From Burkholderia diffusa (GTDB lineage Bacteria > Pseudomonadota > Gammaproteobacteria > Burkholderiales > Burkholderiaceae), in the NCBI RefSeq assembly GCF_902499115.1, contig NZ_CABVPN010000003.1, positions 124,001 through 188,000 of the forward strand: DNA of 64,000 nucleotides. Reading direction: 5' to 3'. The notes under the pieces are model-generated. The model did not search any database, was not told the DNA's origin, and saw nothing but the letters and a program-made list of their open reading frames with translations. Position numbers and translations under genes: made by a program. Of the stretch, positions 38,895 through 47,728 are shown one piece after another (positions within the stretch are counted from its first letter, which is position 1; each line of letters starts with the position of its first letter).

Positions 38895-41669
38895 ATGGAT
38901 ATCAGACCGTCCGCACTCGGGGACCTGAAGTTGCGCGACCTCTATGAGGCGATCAGCAAGGGCGTTTTGCAGCAGGGGCGACTGCTGATGCTGGATACGC
39001 CGCTCGGCAAGAATGCGCTGGTGCCGTTACGGGCCCGCGGATCGGCCAGAATCGGGCGCGACTATTCGTACACGATTGACGTCGCGTCGACGCGCGATGA
39101 CACTGCGCTGCTGTCGTTGATGCACCAACCCGTTACCCTGCGGATTCAGCAGGTTACGGCTCCTTTTGCGGTTCCCGTCTATCGTCCGGTCCACGGCTTC
39201 GTACATCGGGTGGCCTATTTGGGCGGAAACGGCGGCCTTTCGACATACCAGATCGAGTTTTCATCGGCACTGGTCTTCCTTGAGAAGACCCACAACGAAG
39301 AAGGCTGGCTCGAGAAAGACGCTCGCGAGATCATCTCCGACGTGCTCGATCGGTACCCGCAATTGCGCGGGCAGTACCGTTTTGCGCTGTCATCCGATCC
39401 TGCCAAGCGTTCTTGGTGCAGGCAAAGCGAATCCGATCTTCACTTTGTGAACCGCTTGGCTGAGGCCGAGGGCTGGTATTTCTACTGGGTCCACGAAAAC
39501 GTTAGCGAAGGTGACGCGCCCAAGACGACGCTCGTCATCGTTGACCGCGTCTCGACCCTTCCCGATGCCAAGTCAGTTGAGTTCATTCGAGCGAACGACA
39601 GCAACGAATCTGACGGTTTCGCGCATTGGGCTGCGGTGCAGACGATGCAGAGCACGCGCTACATGTCGCGTGCGTTTGATTACAAGCGGCCCGCGTCCGA
39701 TTTTCAGGTTGAAAGCGGACTTGCCGCGACGAGCTATGTTATGGAGGAGCGCGGCCAGAAAGCTGAGCATAGCGTTCCTGATGCGCCGATGACGGTCTAC
39801 GAATCGACGGCTTACGGCTATTCCAGCTCAGACACCGGTGAGGTGCGAGCGCGACGGCGAGTAGAGATGTGGGATGCGCGAGCAAGCCGATATTTCGGCG
39901 TAGGCGGTGTGCGGTGGCTGGATGCCGGTTTGCGGTTCGTCTTGAACGGTCATCCCCGCCACGAGGACGGCGATTCGAAGAAGCGAGAGTTTCTGGTGGT
40001 CGAGGCACGGTGGTTCATCGAGAACAACGTCCCGATCGGCCCGCAGACGGCCGAGTTTCCGCAAAGTCTTCGCGCAACGCTGGCCGAGCAGCAGGCGATT
40101 CACCGTGAGCGATTCAAGACGCTGGGACATGAGGCGGATGGTTCGGCCGGATTTTTCGTGCTCGAAGTCGAGGCGCAACCTACGGCTGTCGAATACCGGA
40201 GCCCGCTGGATCATCCGAAGCCGGTCATCTCGATCGAACACGCGCTTGTTGTGACCCCGGATGGCGCGGAGGCGTGGACGAACGACCGAAACCAGATCAG
40301 GGTGCATTTCGCATGGGATCGCAAGAACCCGCCGGAAGCCTTCAATTCCTCACCATTGCTGTCGTCGCTTCAATCCGATACCGGGAACGGTTATGGGGCT
40401 GTCCACGTCCCGAGGGCGCGGGAATGGGTCATCGTTGGTTACTGGAACGGCGACTGTGACAAGCCGTTCGTATTAGGGCGTATCAACGGAGGCGCGACCC
40501 CCTCTCCATGGCATTCAAACGCATTGTTGTCCGGGTTCAAGTCGGAGGGATTCGGCAAGACAGGAGCATACAACTCGTTCGTCCACGACGATTCTACGAA
40601 TCAAGGCGGCACGCGGCTGGTCAGCTATACCGGCAAGAGCTATGCGGCGCTGACGCAGGGCTACCTGATCAAGCATGACGGCAACACGCGCGGACAGTAC
40701 CTGGGTAAAGGTTTCATCCTGCACGCCGACGAGTTCGGGGCAGTTCGTGCCAGCAAGGGGTTGTCCATCAGTGCGCACTCGAAATCCTACGACGATGAAC
40801 AGATGGGCGTGGACGAGGCGCGGTCGCAGTTGCAGCAGGCGGGAATGCTGGTCGAGTCGCTGTCTAGCGCAAGCACAACCGCTCAGGCGGAATCACTGCA
40901 AACCGGACAGGATGCGCTCAAGGCGCTATCGACGGACATCCAGCATCCGGTGTCGGGCGATACGTCGGGCGGCGTGACGGCGGGTGGCGGTACTGGCAGT
41001 GCCAACGGATTTGCGCAGCCGAACATATTGGTATCGACGCCGAAGGACATTGCACTGGTCGCAGACAACTCGACGCATATCGTGGCCGAGAAAGAGGTCA
41101 ACGTCGTCAGTAACGAGAACACGTACGTGGCAACTGGCAAGTCGTTCGTCGTGGCGGCCGCGGAAAAGGTGAGCTTCTTCGCGCACAAACTCGGCGCATT
41201 CTTTGTGACGGCGAAAGGTCCGATCAAGCTGTCGGCCAACACGGATGACGTGAACGTTAATGCGGGTAAAGACGTGACGGTGAAGGCCAAGCGTATTGTG
41301 CTCGACGCCGATGAAATCATCATCAAGGCGGGCGGCTCATACACCCGTTGGGTGGCGGCTGGCATTGAAGACGGTACGCAAGGCCCGCGCACGATTAAAT
41401 CGGCGTCGCTCAGCCGTCAGGGGCCGAGTTCGATTGCGCAGCATATGAACAGTCTGCCGCAGGCCAAATTTAACGATCCGTATGTGCTGCGTGATCGCAT
41501 CACGGGCGAGGTGCTGAAAAACCACCCGTACGAACTGATCCGCGGGGACGGCACACGTCTGACCGGGATGACGAACGAGCTGGGGCACGTGGCCGAGCAG
41601 AAGAGCGAGGATATCGAGAAGTTGGCGGTGCGCGCATTGCGGCCGAAGCCGAACGGTCCTGCAGCATGA
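38895..41669 (+). CDS. vgrG: Type VI secretion tip protein VgrG with carboxy-terminal extension
   Basis: The 924-residue protein forms the trimeric spike that tops the Hcp tube. The gp27-like base (residues about 25-400) has IGRDYSYTIDVAS, PVYRPVHGFVHRVAYLGG and SWCRQSESDLHFVNRLAEAEGWYFYW. The gp5-OB part has IRVHFAWDR, then VHVPRAREWVIVGYWNGDCDKPFVLGRINGG. The DUF2345 beta-helix follows, at about 690-830 (KDIALVADNSTHIVAEKEVNVVSNENTY). Beyond it, about 90 residues (KFNDPYVLRDRITGEVLKNHPYELIRGDGTRLTG...) form an extension likely used for effector docking. No T6SS sheath, Hcp or ATPase genes are present; it must use an apparatus coded elsewhere. Confidence 0.92.
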   Translation: MDIRPSALGDLKLRDLYEAISKGVLQQGRLLMLDTPLGKNALVPLRARGSARIGRDYSYTIDVASTRDDTALLSLMHQPVTLRIQQVTAPFAVPVYRPVHGFVHRVAYLGGNGGLSTYQIEFSSALVFLEKTHNEEGWLEKDAREIISDVLDRYPQLRGQYRFALSSDPAKRSWCRQSESDLHFVNRLAEAEGWYFYWVHENVSEGDAPKTTLVIVDRVSTLPDAKSVEFIRANDSNESDGFAHWAAVQTMQSTRYMSRAFDYKRPASDFQVESGLAATSYVMEERGQKAEHSVPDAPMTVYESTAYGYSSSDTGEVRARRRVEMWDARASRYFGVGGVRWLDAGLRFVLNGHPRHEDGDSKKREFLVVEARWFIENNVPIGPQTAEFPQSLRATLAEQQAIHRERFKTLGHEADGSAGFFVLEVEAQPTAVEYRSPLDHPKPVISIEHALVVTPDGAEAWTNDRNQIRVHFAWDRKNPPEAFNSSPLLSSLQSDTGNGYGAVHVPRAREWVIVGYWNGDCDKPFVLGRINGGATPSPWHSNALLSGFKSEGFGKTGAYNSFVHDDSTNQGGTRLVSYTGKSYAALTQGYLIKHDGNTRGQYLGKGFILHADEFGAVRASKGLSISAHSKSYDDEQMGVDEARSQLQQAGMLVESLSSASTTAQAESLQTGQDALKALSTDIQHPVSGDTSGGVTAGGGTGSANGFAQPNILVSTPKDIALVADNSTHIVAEKEVNVVSNENTYVATGKSFVVAAAEKVSFFAHKLGAFFVTAKGPIKLSANTDDVNVNAGKDVTVKAKRIVLDADEIIIKAGGSYTRWVAAGIEDGTQGPRTIKSASLSRQGPSSIAQHMNSLPQAKFNDPYVLRDRITGEVLKNHPYELIRGDGTRLTGMTNELGHVAEQKSEDIEKLAVRALRPKPNGPAA

Positions 41670-41704
41670 ATCCGATAACCGATGGTCGAATCTGAAGAAC
41701 GACG

Positions 41705-43669
41705 ATGAGCGAAAACACAGATCAATCCGGCGGCGGATCGCCGTTCAATGACGATGCCGAGAACGAAGTCGTCCAGCAGGCCGGTCGCACGGACAAGGAC
41801 GGGGCCTCGGTCGGGCACTTTACGTTGACGCCGGCGAGCGATACACGACAAAAGGAACTGCTTTGCGATGTGCGACCGATCATTCCGGTGATCTTCCTGC
41901 CGGGCGTGATGGGCTCGCCGTTGGTGAACGTTGACACCGGTGACGAGCTGTTCTTTGCGCCGGAGACGGACGGCCTATTTGGGAAGGCGGGCGCATTGCC
42001 CGCACTGATCGGCCTGTGGTTCAAGGGCGCGTCCACGCGAGAAACGCAGTTCGACCCGACTAAGGCCGCTGTGACACCGTTCGGGCCGGTCAGTGCTGGC
42101 AAGCACGAAAAGGATGACGACCCGAACCAGTACGTGGACGAGAAGGAGGCCATTCGGCGGGGTTGGGGCTCGGTGTATCGGTCGAGCTATCAGCCGATGT
42201 TGGCGTGGCTACAGGAGCAACTGAACGAGCCGATGCATCTGGGAAAGCATAAAGGGCCGTGGATTCAAGGCGACCCTGAAGGCAAGAAATGGGCGCTCAA
42301 GCCACTGCTGGACACCGAGCCTTCCGACTATGGAGCGATCGACGCTGGCGCACTACGCAGGGGGCAGGCGATCACGAAAGATTCGGAGGTGTTCAAGCAC
42401 TTCATGAAATTCCAGTACCGTGTGTACGCGATCGGCTACAACTGGCTGCAATCGAATGAAAAATCGGCGCAACAGGTGATTGATGGCGCGAATTTCACGG
42501 ACAAGAAGACCGGCAAGACGGCGCGCCTGATGGGCATCAGGGAGATCATCGAGGAGAACCATAGCGGCAAGGCGATTATCCTCACGCACTCGATGGGTGG
42601 GCTAGTTGCACGGATGGCGATCGCCATGCACGGCGGAGCGGACCTAATGCACGGCGTGTTCCACAACGTGCTACCAGCGACCGGGGCGCCAATCGCGGCG
42701 AAGCGGTTCCGCACTGGTGGCGGTAGCGAGGGTGGGGTGAACGGTTTTATCAACGGCGCCTTGCTCGGGAGCAATGCAGACGAGTTTGTGGCGGTAGCCG
42801 CGAATGCGCCGGGACCGCTTGAGTTGTTACCGATGCCGGATTACCACAACGGGGAGGCATGGTGGATCTTTTCGCGACTCGACGGCACTCCAGTGATGAA
42901 GTTTCCGAAGGAAGGAAGTGCATACAAGGAAATCTATGCTAATTCGAAATGGTATGGCTTGGTGCCGAGTGAATCGAATTCATTGCTTGATCCTGCTGGG
43001 ATCATTAAGAAGCGACTCGACAGTCGACCAATAAAGGCGACCATATCTGAAAATTTCAACGATGTTATGGGTGTTGTGGTGGATAACCAGAAAAACATAA
43101 TAAATACATACCACGATAGAACGTACGTTGCCTATGGGGACGGGGATTTGAAACCCAAGGGTGCACCCACGTCAGGCGACAATCACGGCGAACCCAGGAG
43201 CGACAGACCCGAGATCGAGAAAAGCGAGAAGCTGGAGGATTTGTTGGCATGGGGTACAGTGATTTGGAAGGGTAACGTGCCGCCGGATGTGACGGAGGAA
43301 GAGTTGCGCGCCGCACGGTTCTTGAGTGAAAAGGGCGCCGATTCGCACACTGGGACGCTACGCGTGCACCTGGATTCTCGTAACCTCACCATCGAGTTCG
43401 AAGTGCAAAAGGTGGCGAAGCTGCCGCCGGGCAGCGACACGCCCGATCCTAAAAAAAATGGCATTGTGCCAGGCGACGGTACAGTACCGGTCTGGTCCGC
43501 GGAAGCTCCTGCGTACGGCGCAGAAGGCGGAGCGGCGCACGGCGTACAAATGATATTTGACCAAGGAGGCTATGTGCACCAGGAAAGCTATAACCACCCG
43601 TGGTCCCGATGGGCGCTCCTGTACAGCATCGTACAAATTGCTCAGGATGCGCAGGAGCCATCATGCTGA
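41705..43669 (+). CDS. T6SS lipase effector of the Tle alpha/beta-hydrolase type
   Basis: The 654-residue protein lacks a signal peptide, fitting T6SS delivery. It has an oxyanion-side motif VIFLPGVMGSPLV (about 63-74), the nucleophile elbow ILTHSMGGLVAR (Ser296), and GDGTVPVWSAE with the likely Asp591. Candidate His residues are in GGYVHQESYNHPW (His625/631). This PGAP1/LCAT-like triad order resembles phospholipase effectors; pairing with a Tli4-like neighbour suggests the Tle4 group. It starts 35 bp after vgrG and overlaps the next gene by 7 bp. It probably damages membranes of competitor cells; substrate specificity is inference. Confidence 0.8.
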   Translation: MSENTDQSGGGSPFNDDAENEVVQQAGRTDKDGASVGHFTLTPASDTRQKELLCDVRPIIPVIFLPGVMGSPLVNVDTGDELFFAPETDGLFGKAGALPALIGLWFKGASTRETQFDPTKAAVTPFGPVSAGKHEKDDDPNQYVDEKEAIRRGWGSVYRSSYQPMLAWLQEQLNEPMHLGKHKGPWIQGDPEGKKWALKPLLDTEPSDYGAIDAGALRRGQAITKDSEVFKHFMKFQYRVYAIGYNWLQSNEKSAQQVIDGANFTDKKTGKTARLMGIREIIEENHSGKAIILTHSMGGLVARMAIAMHGGADLMHGVFHNVLPATGAPIAAKRFRTGGGSEGGVNGFINGALLGSNADEFVAVAANAPGPLELLPMPDYHNGEAWWIFSRLDGTPVMKFPKEGSAYKEIYANSKWYGLVPSESNSLLDPAGIIKKRLDSRPIKATISENFNDVMGVVVDNQKNIINTYHDRTYVAYGDGDLKPKGAPTSGDNHGEPRSDRPEIEKSEKLEDLLAWGTVIWKGNVPPDVTEEELRAARFLSEKGADSHTGTLRVHLDSRNLTIEFEVQKVAKLPPGSDTPDPKKNGIVPGDGTVPVWSAEAPAYGAEGGAAHGVQMIFDQGGYVHQESYNHPWSRWALLYSIVQIAQDAQEPSC

Positions 43670-44703
43670 CGCGTATTGGGCGACTCCTGTTTTTAGTGGT
43701 GGGCGTTTGCGCCTGCTCGGTAACGTTCTCCGGGGAACCGACCATGACAAATCCCTTGTTGTCCAAGCAGCGCCCGTGGTGCATCGGGCGCTTCGTTTTC
43801 CAACGACCTGCTACCAGCGAAATTACGAATCAGCGATACGCATTTTGGGGAGAGAAACTGGAGACGCAGCACAATGTGTCGGCTGCAACGTATCAGACCA
43901 AGATTGGTAGCCTCGAAAGAGAATTGAATGCAAAAAAGCGCACTGATCCAGGTAGTAGAGGCAATAAAACATATAATCCGTGGTTGGAAAAAGTGTTGTC
44001 GCCAACGGCTGACTCAAAAGTTTTTGCTTATAAAAAATTTTATACTGAAGGGGTCGCTCAGCCGTTTCATACTGAAGGTTATATTTTCGAAAACAACACG
44101 TTATTCCATACAACTGGGTCATTTGGCTCAAACGGTTTGGATAAATTTGATCCGGTTTACACGGACCTCTATCGGCGCATCAAGGCACGCGACAATTGGT
44201 CGGTACCGACCGAATCGGGATTCTGCTTTGACGGCGGCATTGCCACTGGCTCGTCGACCTACTCCGAGGAGGTCAGCCAGTCGTTCGCATTGATGCCGGG
44301 GCGACCGGCGCTGTTCGTCATCCAGATGCGCGAGTCGGTAGACGGGGACCAGAATTCGCCATTGACCAAAACGCTTCCTGATCTTCGTGCGAAGATGGAT
44401 CAGGTGTCGAGCGGGAGCTACCGCATTCTGCGGCAGGGCAAGCGCACGGTGGCGGGGATGGACGCGGAGGAAGTGCTGTTCGCGTTGAAGGAGGGCGAGA
44501 TCACGTCGTACCGTTTCTACCTGCTTGCGCCAGGCGATCCGACCACGCTTGCGAAGCCACATACGGCAATTCAATTGCTGTTAGGCGCCCCCAGTCACGA
44601 CCTGTCGCCCGACCAGGCAAGTTCTCCGGTTGATGAGGCCGGCGCACTGCAAACATGGGATACGCTGCTGAACAGCCTTCGGCTGCGGCCGGGCGCGGTT
44701 TGA
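43663..44703 (+). CDS. Tli4-like immunity protein for the lipase effector, probable lipoprotein
   Basis: The 346-residue product begins MLTRIGRLLFLVVGVCACS, a hydrophobic signal followed by Cys18 in a lipobox-like VCAC, then RPWCIGRFVFQRP, a start typical of Tli4-family immunity proteins. Two beta-rich halves are likely, with SGFCFDGGI in the middle and EEVLFALKEGEITSYRFYLLAPGD later. The start overlaps the effector stop by 7 bp, tight coupling expected of an effector-immunity pair. Periplasmic lipoprotein location fits protection against a periplasm-delivered lipase. The middle of the gene (about 43900-44150) is very AT-rich. Confidence 0.75.
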   Translation: MLTRIGRLLFLVVGVCACSVTFSGEPTMTNPLLSKQRPWCIGRFVFQRPATSEITNQRYAFWGEKLETQHNVSAATYQTKIGSLERELNAKKRTDPGSRGNKTYNPWLEKVLSPTADSKVFAYKKFYTEGVAQPFHTEGYIFENNTLFHTTGSFGSNGLDKFDPVYTDLYRRIKARDNWSVPTESGFCFDGGIATGSSTYSEEVSQSFALMPGRPALFVIQMRESVDGDQNSPLTKTLPDLRAKMDQVSSGSYRILRQGKRTVAGMDAEEVLFALKEGEITSYRFYLLAPGDPTTLAKPHTAIQLLLGAPSHDLSPDQASSPVDEAGALQTWDTLLNSLRLRPGAV

Positions 44704-44718
44704 GCAGGAGGGCTTGCG

Positions 44719-45006
44719 ATGAGGCGCTATGACATCGTGAAAGGTGATGCGACGACGGTTGGAGGCATAGTGCAGGGTGGTGACGGACAAGACATTCTGC
44801 ACGACCGAGAACAAGCGTATGAACACGATCCGGTGTGGTGCCCGGTGTGCAAGACGCTCGGCGTGATCGTGTGCGACGGCCCACGTCATTCGAGTACTGG
44901 GCCGGATGGCCGACAGTCGGCGTTGAGTGACGACCTCTGTCGGTGCGCTTGTCCAACGCCGCCGAAGCTGGTGGCGTCGCAGTCGGTATCGTATGTCGAG
45001 GTCTGA
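44719..45006 (+). CDS. PAAR-domain T6SS tip protein
   Basis: The 95-residue protein begins MRRYDIVKGDATTVGGIVQGGD, the glycine-rich opening of short Burkholderia PAAR proteins. WCPVCKTLGVIVCDGPRH and LCRCACPTPPKLVASQS follow, with Cys/His residues that can form the metal site of the PAAR cone. It would sharpen the VgrG trimer. AGGAGGGC precedes the ATG. It completes a vgrG-effector-immunity-PAAR set. Confidence 0.75.
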   Translation: MRRYDIVKGDATTVGGIVQGGDGQDILHDREQAYEHDPVWCPVCKTLGVIVCDGPRHSSTGPDGRQSALSDDLCRCACPTPPKLVASQSVSYVEV

Positions 45007-45120
45007 ACGGCAGGTGATACGAACGGAATATTGAACGGATCAAGTGACTCCGTTTGGCACTGGGCCGATATCGAGATGCCGGCTTCTTTTCTACTCTATC
45101 GGTAGCGAGACCCTGTTTCA

Positions 45121-46150
45121 GTGACAACCCGTGACGAACGTTTCGAAATGCTTCGGGCTTACCTTGCGGACGCGGGTTTTGTATTACTCGACCGCAAGTG
45201 GCATACCGTACATCATCAGTATCGATTCCGTTGTGGGCAAGCACGTTTCGTCGATGTCCGGGGCAAGTTTTATGCTCCGGGTGCGCGGACGTGGCGGGCC
45301 ATTAATATGCCATCAGTGCTGGATTAAAAAGACTCTGATTCGTATTTATGACGTCGCCCATCAAGCAGGCGGTCTGTGCCTGAGCAAGCGGTATCGTGGA
45401 AAACATGCGAATTACCGCTTCGTCTGTGCCGCAGGCCATAAGTTTGAGGCCACGGCCGCTTCAGTCTTGGGCGGTCACTGGTGCGCAAAGTGCTCGACTG
45501 AACGGCGATCCGAGCGTCGTAGATATCAAGGCGGACTGAAGCCGATACAGGATCGTGCGCGAGAGCGGGGCGGCGAATGCTTGTCGACCGTCTACGATGG
45601 CCGGATGGCGAAATACCGATTGAGATGCGGCTCAGGACACGAATGGGAGGCCGCGGGCTACGACGTCTTGCGCAAGGCGTGGTGCCAAGAATGCTCTTCA
45701 GATCGTAAGCGAATGCCAGACGGACTTGCGAAGCTACAAGAGAAGGCGGCAGAGCAAGGCGGCAGATGTCTCGCATCCCGCTATCAACGTATTCAGGCTC
45801 GTTACCCATTTCAGTGCGAGCGGGGACACGAGTGGATGGCGTGGGGTACGGAAATCTTGAAGGGGCACTGGTGTCCGACATGTCGCACCGAAGATAGGCA
45901 GCGGCAGGCCATCGAATTGATGCGATCGATTGCCGCGGACCGGGGCGGCATCTGCGTATCTGAGCACTATGTCGACAACAACACGAAGCTCAAATGGGAG
46001 TGCGCGCGCGGTCATCGATGGTGGGCGAGACCCCGGCAGGTTTCGTCAGCTGGCAACTGGTGCGCTCAATGTCAGTACCTGTCGCAGATTACCCTGGAAA
46101 AAACGAGGCGGAAGCGTCGCTACGAGGTAGTTAAGTCGTCAGAACCTTGA
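45121..46150 (+). CDS. Protein of five tandem zinc-ribbon repeats, frameshifted in the first repeat
   Basis: Repeats of about 55-65 residues share helix - C-x2-G-H-x-W/F - x(14-16) - W-C-x2-C. Repeats 2-5 are in one frame: CAAGHKFEA...HWCAKC, CGSGHEWEA...AWCQEC, CERGHEWMA...HWCPTC, CARGHRWWA...NWCAQC. Repeat 1 starts at GTG 45121 in another frame (MTTRDERFEMLRAYLADAGF...YRFRCG) and continues after about 45240 in the frame of the others, ending ICHQC. A loss of two bases at 45240/45241 would explain this, since restoring GG gives C-x2-G-H. The pattern resembles DUF4379-type probable zinc ribbons. Function unknown; nucleic-acid binding is a guess. It lies 114 bp after the PAAR gene. Confidence 0.65.
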
Positions 46151-46871
46151 TTCGGCGTCGCTTGAGCGGATTTGACCGGACTGGAAACCAATATCGAGCC
46201 TCGTTTTGGCATTTCAGCGCCCGGTTTGGGTGGGTAATAAAGGCATCAGCCTATATTTCGGGGTGCAAAGTACCTGGAATGGCCTACTTTGCTCAAAAAA
46301 TGAGCAAAGTACCCATTTTTCGCCCCTGTAACGGTTCCATCCTGCGTCTGCCATGTTGCGCAAACATTACAAAATACTTTCTAAGTGAAAATCCGGCCCG
46401 TCGCCGCCGCATGGTTGCACCCATGCAACCCCCTATCCGGGGTGAATTGCAGCCCCTGACGGGCCACAAAAGGGGGCGGAGGGTCATTTCCGATATGGGC
46501 AGAGCATTCGAGACGGATTCGAAGCCACTGAGAAGCAAAAAATTACCGATTCAGGGGCTGGAAATCTGTCCCTTTTATGAATTTTGGCCGGATTGTGATA
46601 CATTTCGCTTGCTGAAGTGTCGTTCTAGGGTGTTTTTTGTCGATTTCCAGCAAAAATCCCTAGTTTTGCCTTTCTGCCTCGCGGTTGCCTGCCCGTTTCC
46701 GGCTCACCTGAGCATCGCGCCTTCAACGGCTCCCGCGATCCCGTTCATCGCACCTCGCTTGCCTGAAACGTCCCTGTATCACCTCGCGTTTCAGTCATTC
46801 CCATCCTTGAGCTTGCTCCCGAACATCAGTTCGGCACCTTCGCTCGTCTTAATTGATATGGATACCTAATT
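46151..46871 (+). other. AT-richer island gap without a convincing gene
   Basis: A 241-residue frame (46147-46869) covers it but has irregular composition and no ribosome site. The segment holds an 11-bp perfect inverted repeat at 46285-46311 and several short oligo-A/T runs. It may be a promoter or decayed region ahead of the gene at 46872. Confidence 0.4.
46285..46311. promoter_or_regulatory. Inverted repeat, operator or terminator candidate
   Basis: TACTTTGCTCA and TGAGCAAAGTA form a perfect 11-bp palindrome with a 5-nt A loop, followed on the plus strand by CCCATTTTT. A further CAAAGTAC copy lies at 46265-46272, making three copies of the half motif within 50 bp, more like an operator cluster than a simple terminator. 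Confidence 0.45.
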
Positions 46872-47165
46872 ATGTATGCATATCGTCGTGAACCTTTGTT
46901 CCCTCTCGGCTTGATTGTTGCCACACCGGGCGCGCTCGATCTTCTCGACCGAACCGGCACGAACGCCAATGCATTACTTCGACGGCACGGTAGAGGCGAT
47001 TGGGGTGCGGTCTGTGCAGACGACGCTCGCTCGAACGATCGCGCCGTGACGAATCGAACGCGGCTGCTGTCTGCATACGAACTTGGCACCCTTCGCGAGC
47101 GGCTGTGGATCATCACGGAAGCCGATCGCCGAGCAACAACGCTCTTGTTGCCATGCGAATACTGA
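46872..47165 (+). CDS. Small plasmid/ICE-type hypothetical protein
   Basis: The 97-residue product has PLGLIVATPGALDLLDRTGTNANALLRRHGRGDWGAVCADDARSND, then RLLSAYELGTLRERLWIITEADRRATTLLLPCEY. This pattern (I/LVATPGAL ... RHxxGDWG ... ITEADR ... TxLLPxEY) is one I recognise from uncharacterised small genes common on plasmids and integrative elements. Function is unknown. It sits near the right end of the island. Confidence 0.6.
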   Translation: MYAYRREPLFPLGLIVATPGALDLLDRTGTNANALLRRHGRGDWGAVCADDARSNDRAVTNRTRLLSAYELGTLRERLWIITEADRRATTLLLPCEY

Positions 47166-47204
47166 CCCGATGGAGTTCACCGTGCAGAAACTTCATCCGG
47201 CTCT

Positions 47205-47583
47205 TCAGTCTGGCGGACGCCTCACGCTTGTCGGCTCGAATAGGCGGGTTATACCCCAGCGTTCGCGAATATGGTCTAGGAGCGGAAGTACAAGGTGGTT
47301 GGGATGTTTGGCCCGATACTGTTCGTAGGTCGTGCCCGATTCAGGTTCTGGGGCGCAAAAATACCCATCCAGGAACATTTTGGGAAACGGGAGCGGGGGA
47401 ACGTCTGTAACTCGCTGATGCCAATCGGCAAAATCCTGCGCGTACTGATTGTTGCGTCGGAGCAGTTCCCAAGCCCCAATAGACGGGTCCTGAAGTTTGG
47501 TGGGCGGGTACTTGGCGTCATCACGCCAGTCTTCACGGGCGATGAACAAGCGGTGTTGAACAGGGACGGGATCGGCTACCATC
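47205..47583 (-). CDS. DUF6499-like small protein near the island edge
   Basis: From ATG 47583 the product has 125 residues. REDWRDDAKYPPTKLQDPSIGAWELLRRNNQYAQDFADWHQ matches the xDWRDxxxYP...WEFLRRNxxY pattern of amino-terminal domains in ICE- and plasmid-borne putative regulators (often followed by DUF2285). Here the frame ends soon after LLDHIRERWGIT, so the carboxy-terminal DUF2285 part is missing or never existed. An upstream ATG at 47642 is also possible; neither start has a strong ribosome site. Confidence 0.5.
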
Positions 47584-47640
47584 GGATGTAGTTCTTTATG
47601 GGAATCGATCCAGATGGTAGCAATGCCCGCGCGACGCCCC

Positions 47641-47671
47641 AAAGAAAAAGGGGTTAGCTTTCGCTAACCCC
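47641..47671 (-). terminator. Island-derived terminator of tRNA-Pro
   Basis: On the minus strand GGGGTTAGC, GAAA loop, GCTAACCCC forms a perfect 9-bp stem (47650-47671) followed by TTTTTCTTT. It now ends the intact tRNA-Pro transcript. Confidence 0.8.
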
Positions 47672-47681
47672 TTGATTCCTT

Positions 47682-47728
47682 TGGTCGGAGCGATAGGATT
47701 CGAACCTACGACCCTCTGATCCCAAATC
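47682..47728 (-). repeat. Right attachment repeat inside intact tRNA-Pro
   Basis: These 47 bases are identical to 37408-37454. They form the 3' part of the intact tRNA gene, the usual situation when an island integrates at a tRNA 3' end and restores it. Confidence 0.9.

Larger units (their letters stand above)
37408..47728. mobile_element. Genomic island integrated in tRNA-Pro(TGG) carrying an orphan T6SS module
   Basis: A 47-bp direct repeat of the tRNA 3' portion bounds the segment. Inside lie an Arm-type integrase remnant, vgrG, a lipase effector, its likely immunity gene, a PAAR gene, a zinc-ribbon repeat gene and two small plasmid/ICE-type genes. The base composition is visibly more AT-rich than the flanks, most strongly at about 43000-44200 and 46150-46900. 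Flanking genes (ppx side, sixA side) are chromosomal in style. With the integrase broken the island is probably fixed. Confidence 0.85.

Noticed and set aside
46147..46869. A 241-codon plus frame in the island
   Set aside because: No ribosome site, shifting composition and no motif; it spans a palindrome and AT-rich DNA typical of non-coding sequence.
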